Part shown: piece by piece, positions 1 through 9,361 of the stretch
Numbering within the stretch: position 1 is the first letter of the stretch
Layout: every line of letters starts with the position of its first letter
Assembly (NCBI GenBank): GCA_003550305.1
Contig: QKYT01000122.1
Location: 181,328 to 243,236 of the forward strand
Direction of reading: 5' to 3'
Origin: Glomus cerebriforme
Lineage: Eukaryota; Glomeromycota; Glomeromycetes; Glomerales; Glomeraceae
Length of the DNA stretch: 61,909 nt
Notes under the pieces: generated by a model
Database searches by the model: none
What the model was told of the DNA's origin: nothing
Seen by the model: the letters and a program-made list of their open reading frames with translations, nothing else
Made by a program: the position numbers and the translations under genes

Positions 1-359
1 GATAAAATTTAAGTTTAGCTAATCAAAAATTAGCCAAGTTAGCCTATACATCATGTGATATATTTGGAAAAAAAAACCCAGGCGATGATCGTCCAGGCGA
101 CGTTTAGCAATTCCCTATTTATTATTATATAAAAGATCAAAAATAATAATAATAAATATAGTCACATGTAAAAAAATTAAGGTGGCTTAGTGTTATATCA
201 TATTTTGATTCTAGTGATATAATCAAAGATGAGTAAAATTAGCCTATATGACTGGCTTTTTACTTTATAGAATATAATTGAACACAGGGAACATTATAAA
301 TAAAATCAAGAAAAAGAATGAATTAATAATACTATTCCTACATAAAGATTATACCAAGA

Positions 360-2215
360 ATGAATCTTGCAATAATTGATAATATTGATTTTAAACAAAA
401 AACTTTTTCTTTTGAAAATATATATAATACTACTAGAAACAGTTTACACATAACTTTAAGAATGGTATTTCAGTCAGAAATTCCTAATTATCTAGCAATG
501 CGTTAGAAAGAAATAACTATCTTAGAAAAAGATATTTATATATTTGGTATAAATCTTACTACGCAAGAAACTTTGGATGAATTTCAAAGTATATTAGAGA
601 AATTATTAGATTTTTAAAATACAAATGAAGGGACTTTAAAATATAACCAAAACTTTGATGCAGAAATAATTAAAAAGCAATATTAGAAAAATTTGAACAG
701 GCTGTCAAGGTCCTTCTTTACACGTCATAATTCTTGAACTAGGAGACAATCTGAACTCAGACTAAGCAATTTTAGGAATTACCAATATATATAAAACTGA
801 TTTTAATTTGCCAAAAACTGCGTACTTTAATATTATTATTAATGAAGCAATTTTTTGTTATTTAGTTAGATATTAAGTACAATAGCCTCAATTAAGATTA
901 CTGCTTGACTAGTGGCATATCTTAAAAGATTTTTATTTGGTTCTAATTGTGTTATTCTTCAGCTACAAGCTTTTAAATTTAGCAAAAAAATTAGGCATTC
1001 AATTTCTGAATAAATTCAAAGCAGCTATTGACTACTGAATGACACCTAAAGTTTTAGATATTTTGTAGATGATAATTGGAGTATTTATAAATATATATAT
1101 AAAAAAAAAATCTGACACCAATATTTTACTAAAAATTTGGTATTTTTATTATCAGTAGGGTGAAATATGAAAAGCTTACCAAATAGGAATAAGAATTGAA
1201 AATCATAATTTTCTTGCTGCAGTATTATCTCTTTTTCTAAGCATAGGTAAATCTAACTATGCAGTAGCAATTGCTTAATATCTTTCTACATTGATTAAGT
1301 ATCCAAAATTGAACAAAATTTTGCAATATGTTAGATTATTTAGGATACTAAGGAATATTGATAATAGAAATGAAAATTAAAAGCCCATATATTTTGGTTT
1401 TGATAAAGCATTAGAAATATTTGGTATCTACTTTATTAAGTAAAATATAGCTGAAAATATCATTAATAAAATGAAATTAAAAGCAAATATTAAAGCAGTA
1501 CAAATAGAGAGAGAAAAAATCAACCTACTTCTAAGCAAATATCTTGAAAATACATCAATTTTTCAGAGTGAATATGCCATTGACTTCAGAAGAAAAATAT
1601 TGTGAGAACTGATAGAAGACCTAGTTATAATTTTTGAAGATTTTGAGCTACCTGCAATAAATAAAGAAAAATATGAAAAATTACTTGCATATTATGAAAA
1701 TGGTTTAAAATGAATGCAAGTAATTTTTAAACAAGATATGATAAAATCTGAAACTAAAAATGCATAAGAAAAATACGTATTAGAAGTTCACTGAACAAGG
1801 TATAAAGATTATACTGATAAAAAGAGAAATGAAAAGAAAACAACTGAAAAAGAAGTAAAAGAAAAGTAAAAAGAAATGAAAGAAATGCATAAAATTATAA
1901 AGAAATACTTTTAGATAATAATCAATTAGAGGTATATGCTTATGCATAAAATTTTATTATGATTTTAAATATGTCTAATTTACCTACATATTTATTACTT
2001 TAGTTACAAGTTGATAACTATGATAATCAGATGTCTAAAAAATAAAGAAAAATACTTGTTCATGAAGAGCAAATACTGGAATATCTGTTGACTTATAAAA
2101 AAATTTCAAGCAATATATATGATAAAACACTTTAATTACTTGAAGTTAAATAGGATAAAAAAAAAGTCTATAATTGGTAAAATTATTATGTTAATAAATA
2201 ATAAACTAAATAAAA
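360..2215 (+). pseudogene. Decayed copy of a repeated protein family
   Basis: From an ATG at 360 a protein-like reading can be followed, with a few frame changes, for about 1.85 kb. Short conserved-looking blocks include NIDFKQKTF near the start, a WHILKDFY block near 907-930, and FGFDKALEIFGIYFIK at 1393-1440, followed by a Lys/Glu-rich helical tail to about 1915 and a weaker reading to about 2215. In the 1393-1915 frame the interruptions are TAA, TAG or TGA at places where CAA, CAG, CGA or TGG would restore the reading, so the decay is biased to C:G to T:A. The overall pattern resembles a large uncharacterised family of Rhizophagus, recalled and not searched. No transposase motif is visible and the function is unknown. 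It is a pseudogene in its present state. Confidence 0.6.
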
Positions 2216-3410
2216 TCACTTATTATTACTATACAATAGTTGCAAAGTTAAATAAATAACTTTAATATTAATTTACTTTATGTTTTACCTTATTTTCTTA
2301 TATATAAAAATGATAATTCACAGTTTTTACAAAATTGGCAGTCAAAATGTCAAATTTTTTTTTGTATAAAATAAAAAATAGTCATGAAATACATATATCT
2401 GGATGGTATTTATAAACTTTCAAATATGTTTAACAGTTTAATTAGTAACATATACTGTAGGTAAAAAAGTATGTAAAGTTTCAATAGTAATATTTTTTAT
2501 TTTAAATAATAAAATAATAGAAAAAAATTATAGAACATGTAGAATAGTATATAAAGAATAAGCAGTAAATTTTTTTTTCTTTTTTACTTTAATGTATAAC
2601 TTAATTTACTTAGAAATTGACTTGCATGCTATATTACACAAATTTAATTTATTAATAATTGTCAACTCATGTAATATTTCTGATAACTGTTAATAGAAAA
2701 TCAGTTACATATTATAAATATCATATAAGAGTATAAATATTTTAGTTATATATGACCTCATGCTTGAAAAGTACATGTTTTACCAATTGAACTATTACTC
2801 TTTATATTTAATGTTTTTAATAATTAGTCTAATGAAATAGTTCTAATAGATAAAAAATAGGCAATTATTCCTATTATTAGTATTTTAATTACATTATAAA
2901 GAAAATAATTATCTTACTATATTTCTATATTCTAAACTATTAGTATCTTCAAAATCAGTATTAGGATTAATTATAAGCATGCAAAGCTAATATCTATTTT
3001 TTTTTTATTCAGAAATTCAAAGATCTTATTAGGTGAAGAAACCTCTCTTTCCAAAATGCTTAAATAATTAAATCACTCTTTTTACTTAGTTTTCTTGATA
3101 AATAATTCTAATAATTCACTAGTTATAACAGTAGTATATTGAGATGTAATACCTGAGAAGGATAACATTATCAAAGGGGATCATTTTCTATGAAGAGGAG
3201 CAAAATAGGCCTGATATACATGCTGAAGATAAACCTGAGATATAGGAGGACCATTGATGCTTCTTTATAGACTGATTAACTACTTTTATAAAATGCTCTG
3301 CATATTTATATTAAAAGTTTACTGTGTTCATAGAAATACCTTTAAAAGTTTTCTCAGATTGGTCATTCCCAAAAATATGTCAGCTTTATGAACTTATTAG
3401 TAGGGATATG
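2216..3410. other. AT-rich stretch without a gene
   Basis: No coding sequence can be supported here. The only structure seen is the tRNA-like half at 2754-2800, listed separately. The rest is AT-rich sequence with many stops in all frames. Confidence 0.6.
2754..2800 (-). pseudogene. tRNA-Glu(TTC)-like 5' half
   Basis: On the minus strand the segment reads as a tRNA D-arm (AGTTCAATTGGTA) followed by an anticodon arm whose seven-base loop is TTTTCAA, giving anticodon TTC, and then the variable-region-like GAGGTC. The anticodon stem has a mismatch. The expected T-arm (GGTTCGA-type) and acceptor stem are absent, replaced by AT-rich sequence. It is therefore a broken tRNA or the head of an old tRNA-derived repeat, not a working gene. 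Confidence 0.4.
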
Positions 3411-3414
3411 CAAT

Positions 3415-3645
3415 TTGATTTGATATTTGACATTTGATTTGAATTTGATTTGAATTTGCAAATTCAAATCAGCTTTTTTTTGATTTAATTCAAATTTGAT
3501 TTGATTTGATTCAAAAATTCTTTAATTTGATTAGTCAATTTGACAAATATTTGATATTTGATTTGAATTTAATTTGAACCTGATTTGATTTAACAAATTC
3601 AAATTGGCTTTATATTTGATTTGATTTAAGTTTGAGGAATCCTAC
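3415..3645. repeat. Degenerate ATTTGATTTGA-type satellite
   Basis: About 230 bases are built from imperfect repetitions of TTTGATTTGAA and its reverse complement TTCAAATC. The array can fold on itself, for example GATTTGAATTTGC against GCAAATTCAAATC. No coding capacity is seen. It looks like simple or satellite repeat sequence. Confidence 0.7.
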
Positions 3646-4170
3646 TTATTAGTAAATTAGATGATCTATCATTATCAGTATTTTGCCTTTTATCTGTAAA
3701 TACAAAGATCTGAAAGTCAATTCTTTCTAAGAAATACTTAGAAATCTTATAACTGAACTGAAGGCCTGTCTCAAAACCATTCCAATCAACAAAAATAAAG
3801 CATCAAAATTATAATATGTGTATTCATACTTGATTGCTAATACAAACTTATATGAAAGCAAATTTGAATAACATGGTCTAGTGAATTTTACAATAGACTT
3901 GCTCCAAACTGCCAAAACTGTCAGCATAATAAAAGTAAAGGATGAAGATTTTTTTAAGAATATTGTTAAACTATAAGTACAAAGCAAATAAGATGGAAGA
4001 AGAAGGTGTATTTACGGAAAAGATTTTTGGAATTATTACTGATGCAAAAAAATGGTATTTTATGAAATGTTTATATAATGAGAGGAAGTTATCGTTTAAG
4101 CTATCAGAATCAGTGACCATTATTTACAAAGATGAGAATTTGTAAGGTAAGGTAAAAAAGGTTCTCAGGC

Positions 4171-5023
4171 ATATTGTATGTAGTGTTATGATCCGGATGA
4201 ATTCATGATCTGTAGTATTATAATCTGGATGAATCCGCGATCTGTTAGTTCAATCCGTAATTAATTTTTGATCCAGATAATTGGCAGATCCATCTAGATT
4301 CATCCACAAATCCAGATGATATTATTAAGAGGGGGATTTTTTTTTTAACTTTTTAATTTAAGAATGTTACTAATGTTCTTCTTTTTCTCTTTTTTGTAGA
4401 AATAGACTTTTCAGCACTGATTTAAAGGTAATTTCAAGAGTGGAAGGATTTTTGTTAACTTTTTAATATAAGAACATTTATTAACATTCTTTTCTTTTTC
4501 TTTATTGTAGGAATGGATTTTTCGGCACCAATGGCACGTCTCTTGGAGGTAATTTTGAAAGGTGGAAAAGGAATTTTTTTAACTTTTAAATATAAGAACG
4601 TTATTCACGTTCTTCTTTTCTCTTTTTTGTAGAAATGGACTTTTCGGTACTGACTTGAAGGTAATTTCAAGGGTGGAAGGGTTTTTGTTAACTTTTTAAT
4701 ATAAGAATATTTATTAACGTTCTTCTTTTTCTCTTTATTGTAGGAACGGATCTTTTGGTACCAATGGCACGTCTCTTGGAGGTAATTTTGAAGGGCGGAG
4801 GGGGGAATTTTTTTAACTTTAAATATAAGAATGTTTATTAACATTCTTTGATAAAAAGATCAATTTTTGTAATAGTCATCTGGATTATTTATTCAGATTC
4901 ATCTGGATCATCCGCTTTTTTCATTCAGATTCATCCATCATCCGGTTAAATTCTAACGGATGATCTGTTTACTTTTGGACCAGATTATTCATCGGATTAA
5001 TGGATTAACCAGATCCAGATCAT
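4171..5023. mobile_element. Inverted-end element with tandem exon-like cassettes
   Basis: The left end has TAGTGTTATGATCCGGAT and, slightly inside, TAGTATTATAATCTGGAT. The right end carries the reverse complement of TAGTATTATGATCTGGAT. Both flanks (4180-4320 and 4880-5020) are filled with degenerate GGATGAATC / GATTCATCC words in opposite orientation. The core (4340-4850) is a tandem array listed separately. There is no transposase-like reading frame, so if mobile it would be non-autonomous. Exact ends and target-site duplication could not be fixed by eye. Confidence 0.5.
4340..4850 (+). repeat. Two-copy 233-bp dimeric array of exon-like cassettes
   Basis: Four units alternate A-B-A-B. Each has a hairpin-forming AAGAAnnTT...AAnnTTCTT word, a pyrimidine tract ending in TTGTAG, a short block, and then GTAATTT. 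The blocks lie at 4400-4427 (28 nt), 4511-4548 (38 nt), 4633-4660 (28 nt) and 4744-4781 (38 nt). Equivalent blocks are exactly 233 bp apart. The boundaries look like 3' and 5' splice sites, so each block resembles a microexon. The later A block can read NGLFGTDLK and the later B block NGSFGTNGTSLG, but the reading frames do not join simply across all units. A fifth hairpin at about 4826-4847 closes the array. Confidence 0.8.
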
Positions 5024-5429
5024 AATACTAATTGTATGGTTATTGAAAGAGATGCAGAAGTTGGACTCAGCTCTTAATATAGACAAGGAGAGGAAAATTA
5101 AAAGAGTAAGGTTAACAGGCAATCTTGCAAAAAAGGATACCTTTAGTACTAAGTTGAATTAGAACTGAACATATAGTCGGTACATGTAAATAGCTTATTT
5201 AGTATAAAGGTTTACTTTAGTGAATGGAACTGTCATATATCATAGGCAAAGTTCCAAACCTTTATATTTATTTTTTGCATATATTAATAAAAAATTTTTC
5301 TTGGCAAAAACTGTTTCCTCAGGAAATGATCAGCCATTATAACCTAATTATTTATTTGACTGTTTCTATATACAGTATATTGATGAACTTTTGAATATTT
5401 TACTTTTTGTATAAAAAATATTCTTAATT

Positions 5430-6000
5430 ATGCCATATGAGTTTGATTCATTAGAACAAGAAAAAGTTAAACTTTTGGTTAAGAAAACTGAGCTTAAGGC
5501 TGAGAATGCCAAGTTTAAAGCTGAAAAAGCTGAGTTTATAAATTCTATCAAAAAAGATAATACTGATTTTGGGGCCCATATAATAAAATTAAAGCATCTT
5601 AGTTTGGAACAGTCGGACCATCTTGAGAGTATTAAGGCTATAATTATTGAGATCAAGGCTCAGAATGCAAAAAATAAATCAATTAGAGAAGAATATGAAA
5701 AGGAACTGGAATGCAAGAAAAACTGCAAATTCCAAACTAGATGCATCCAGAAATCCTTAATGAGGAACCAATGATCAAATACCACCCTCCTTTCTTGAGT
5801 GGATTAGAGCTTGATGCTTTCTTTCAAAAATATCAAATTGCATTGGAGGTGCAAGGGGCTCAGCATCGGTTTCATAGCACTAGCTGGTATAAAAACGTCA
5901 AAAAACTTGAGGACATCGTTAATCATGATCAGCAAAAAAGATGCATTTGTCAAGATAATGAAACTTTTCTTCTTGAAGTTTGTTATATCTCTTCACACGT
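5430..6000 (+). pseudogene. Coiled-coil plus Vsr/DUF559-like nuclease remnant
   Basis: An ATG at 5430 opens a Lys/Glu/Ala-rich reading of about 95 codons (repeated KAENAKFKAEKAEF-type heptads), typical of a coiled coil. The frame ends at 5774. A second frame, with a TAG immediately before its ATG at 5741, carries the conserved part: LSGLELDAFFQKYQIALEV followed by QGAQH, then a STSWYKNVKKLEDIV helix and KRCICQDN. The ELD...EVQGxQH pattern fits the PD-(D/E)XK fold of Vsr/DUF559-type endonucleases (family knowledge). Homology-like sequence stops after LLEVCY near 5990. The change of frame near 5720-5760, the TAG and the missing end make this a broken gene. Rhizophagus is recalled to contain many such proteins. 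Confidence 0.6.
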
Positions 6001-6215
6001 CATGTTATATCTTATCACCGTGGAAATCCGTGGGTTTCACATGTATAAATTTCACTCCACCCATAAAAGGTAAAACGTAGATTACGTAATACAATAACAT
6101 ACTGATTATGACTCACTCATATGTAAATCATATGTAAATCCTTATCATATAAGACTAAAAAATTGTAAATCAATCTTATCATGTTAGTTTGTTTCACCAG
6201 TTTATTTATTTAAGA

Positions 6216-7203
6216 ATGACAAGACCTGATTTCGAAAAACGTAGTTCCATTCAGGTAAGGAGACGGAGTAAAAAAAATGTTTGAACAAATTAAAAAAATG
6301 TATTTTATATAGGACGAACAACATATACACACCTTACGACGAGGAAGGGAAAGAAATCAATACCTTTTGGGACGCTTGGTGTCTTCTCTGGACCTATGCT
6401 TATCAACCTCCAGAGGAGATGAACTTAGATGCGCAAATAAATTATTTGGCGAAAAGTCTGGAACTCTTAGCAAAAATTTTGATGATAATCCAACCAGAGC
6501 ACAGATATCGACCAACAACTGTGAACCTAGCGTACTATATTGCGAACCAAAATGTGAAATTCATGATGGGTGCATCAGTTCGTTGTCTAATACCGATGAA
6601 CTCAAAAGTAGTAGAATCGAGAGCACAAAAAATGCAGACGTTACAATGGGCGTCAGATTATCGAACTGTCCTAACTCAAGAAAGCTTGATGACCTTGAGA
6701 CACAGTTTGGGAAATTGCTCAGAGTCGGTTCCCTGGCAGGCAATTATTGGACAGATGAAATCCGATCAAGACCCTGTCGACTTGTACACGCTCACTCTCG
6801 CCCTGCCCAAGAAACTTCAAGGACAATTGATTGTCAAGGAACCGTGTGTAATCTGCACAATTCACCCAGTAACAGCAATTCCCTCATCTTAGTTGATACA
6901 TTTGAGAAATCTGTTCGACTTCAAATTGCAACCTTTATCAAGGGTCTCTCCGATACTGATCCTAAAGAATTAGAATACTATATAGCAGATGTTGCAGAAC
7001 TCGGCTTTGATCATATAATCTACATTGGGGAGACCGAATACGGAATGATCTTTTTAGACTGCTATGGTCGTGTTTTTCTCTGGGACAGCATGTGTCAAAT
7101 GGCGTACCCGCTTGGAGATTCTCTTGAAGAAGTTCCAAAACGCCCAATTGAATATAAAGCATGGTATGTGGAAAATGGAATTGTATATGAATATATTGGG
7201 TGA
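6216..7203 (+). CDS. Two-exon orphan gene, hypothetical protein
   Basis: Exon 1 is 6216-6254 (13 codons, ends CAG|GTAAGG), the intron 6255-6312 ends TATATAG, and exon 2 is 6313-7203, giving 309 residues in one frame. The ATG at 6216 was chosen because the spliced frame runs unbroken into the long exon. The middle of the protein is Ser/Asn/Thr-rich and looks like a linker. The C-terminal 100 residues (from LVDTFEKSVRLQIATFIK through GFDHIIYIGETEYGMIF and GRVFLWDSM to VENGIVYEYIG) look folded, with alternating beta-strand-like segments. The general look recalls SMI1/KNR4 (SUKH) proteins, but no diagnostic motif is certain, so the function is unknown. A second frame is open over 6281-6892, which the splice evidence marks as a shadow. 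Base composition is less AT-rich than the surroundings. A further intron-like segment (7206-7278) follows the stop. Confidence 0.62.
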
Positions 7204-7278
7204 ACGTAAGTAAAAAAAATGCTGGCACGTTTAATTGCTGGTATTTTTTTAATTAAATTTTGTACCGTTTTTTTCTAG

Positions 7279-7906
7279 GTGTATCAAAGATATAAAGGAT
7301 ATCGTTAATATAATTATGTACTGCACTAAACAACTTCAAAAACGAAATTTTAAGTACAAATAATGTTATTAATTCTTCAGCTTTACCTAAAAGACATTTA
7401 AAATTGCTTGTAAATAATAATTCATAAAATAATAATAAAGTTTATAATTTTATTGCGTGATATTATAACTACAATATTTTTAAGCTAATGCGTTTTGCAT
7501 CATGTGAGTACAAAATCTTCTGCAGTGTGATATCGCCGAAAGGAGGCTGTGTGACATGCGAATTGAAGGCATTTTTTTTCTGACTCGCTTTGCATTTATT
7601 TTTGCGTGTCATGTCTCCAGTTCACGCTACTATCATACTAACAAAACAATATTCGCATATAGACATTTTTTCAGCAATCATTATTTCGCATATGGGATTT
7701 GGAAGGTGTATATGCTAATCCCGACAGTGTTGGCAAATGACCGGATGTGACCCAAATGACCAGTGACAACGATATATAATCACGTGATTATAATTTATAA
7801 TTATAGAATTTAAATTTATAAAAAACGTTAAATACTTTTAAGTAAATTTTAAAATAAAATTTATTATTTTTATAACGGATTCTAAACTTATTTAACAAAT
7901 ATTAAA
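7279..7906. other. Intergenic region downstream of the orphan gene
   Basis: No gene can be supported. A 64-codon open frame at 7556-7750 is unusually GC-rich for the locus but has no recognisable domain. A perfect CACGTG-centred palindrome at 7775-7792 is listed separately. Confidence 0.5.
7775..7792. promoter_or_regulatory. 18-bp perfect palindrome centred on an E-box
   Basis: TATAATCACGTGATTATA is a perfect 18-bp palindrome with a CACGTG core, the classical bHLH (E-box) or bZIP binding site. No gene start lies close by, so a regulatory role is only possible, not shown. Confidence 0.3.
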
Positions 7907-9361
7907 GTGCTGAATAAAATTGGTTTGTTTCTAAATAAGTTGGTGGACCTAAATTTAAAACAAATAAAGATGCTAATGACCAAATTGCCATTGAATCATC
8001 TGCTGGATGATCTTCCTCCAAAATTAAAATCACTATTCATTTCATTATCTAAAAGTATTTATCTTTTGAATGATCAAACATATTTTCACATTCAATAGCT
8101 TCAATCCACTCTCTAATTAATAAATTCTATCCTTGTTCTGAATTTCTGTCTTCTGATTCTTCAGTATTAGGTTCAGAAGTTTCATTTAAAATTATATTAT
8201 TGGTTTTATTGTCATCATTATCATTATCACTAACTATCAAATCATCATCAGATAAATTATTAAATTCAGAAATATTTAGATTATTATCTTCAACAATTGG
8301 TATAGCTATATGTAAACATTGTATTTTAGCATCAAATTTTTTTGCATTTTTTTTTTGATAATGATAAGTTATATTACAAAGTACTATTTTACAGTTCTTT
8401 TATTAATTTTAAAACTTTTGATACTTTTTTAACCACTATGTCTCCCACTTTGTTACCTACCTTAATAATCTGATTCATGCTGCTTTTTCATCTATACCAA
8501 GTATACAGGTTATGTGAAGCAGGACTCTTTAATAGTTTATCAAATTTGTATATTACTATTTTTCCAATATAGTGATGAACTTTTTTGTTATATGCAGGCT
8601 GGTCGCTTCTGGTTGCTATTTGGTCAGGAATCAAGAAAAAGTTATCATCTAGTGCAGATTTCCATTTTTAAAAATTTAGTTTCTCAGTAATCATATATAT
8701 TGGTGAAAAGCTTTAATTGTAAAAGTGGTCAATTTGTCTAAAATTTGTATGATGGTTCATTTAAATCTGATGATCTAAAGAATTTTGAGAATTGGGAGCA
8801 AAATTGATGAATATTTTTTTTTTTTCTAAGATAAGTTAAAATTATTTATTGTATTAAGTATTGTAAGATGAATACATTCTATAAATTATGTATATATCCT
8901 CTATATAGAAAAATGTAACTTGTCACGTAAGATTATTGGTTTTGTAAGGGTGAAAATTGTAAACAAATTTCCCTTGGCATGATCACCCTTATGCTTTACC
9001 TCTATCTAATCTTCTGACCCTGTCCTATAGTAATTATCTAGATTAATACAATTATTTTTCTATCTATCCTGTTCATTAAACCTAAGCAATTTGCATTGGT
9101 ATCTATATCTCTTGAAATATCACTATAAAAATTATTTAATCTATTATTACTATCTAATATATTATTCCTATCTGATTCGTTACTACTACAGTTACCAATA
9201 GTGTTATTTTCCTCCAAATTTTCCCATAGGCCAATGAACTGTAGAACCTCTTTGCTATGTAGACTTTGAATTTTGTTTGATAGCCAGTGAATCTTCTTGA
9301 AGAAAAAACCCCCTTGAATAATACCTGACTTTAAAAACTCTTGAACAACCTGGAATCTGTT
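7907..9361 (-). pseudogene. Decayed minus-strand gene of a repeated family
   Basis: Read on the minus strand, protein-like sequence runs through most of this interval. It begins with about 103 open codons from 9361 to about 9047 (QVVQEFLKSGIIQGGFFFKK, then WLSNKIQSLHSKEVLQFIG, then an Asn/Ser-rich stretch) without any ATG. At 8630-8385 it reads ATRSDQPAYNKKVHHYIG, then LLKSPASHNLY and KVGNKVGDIVVKKVSKVLKL. At 8337-8058 it reads an acidic Asp/Asn-rich stretch, and it ends with EEDHPADDSMAIWSL. Stops occur mostly where TGG or CAG would fit (for example W-K read as stop-K after LYTWYR). A related piece lies at 44820-45120. The family is not identified. It is probably a repeated, transposon-associated gene. 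Confidence 0.5.

Noticed and set aside
6281..6892. 203-codon plus-strand open frame overlapping the orphan gene
   Set aside because: Its ATG lies inside the inferred 58-nt intron, and the alternative frame is joined to an upstream exon by good splice sites and continues to 7203. Kept only as a point for checking.
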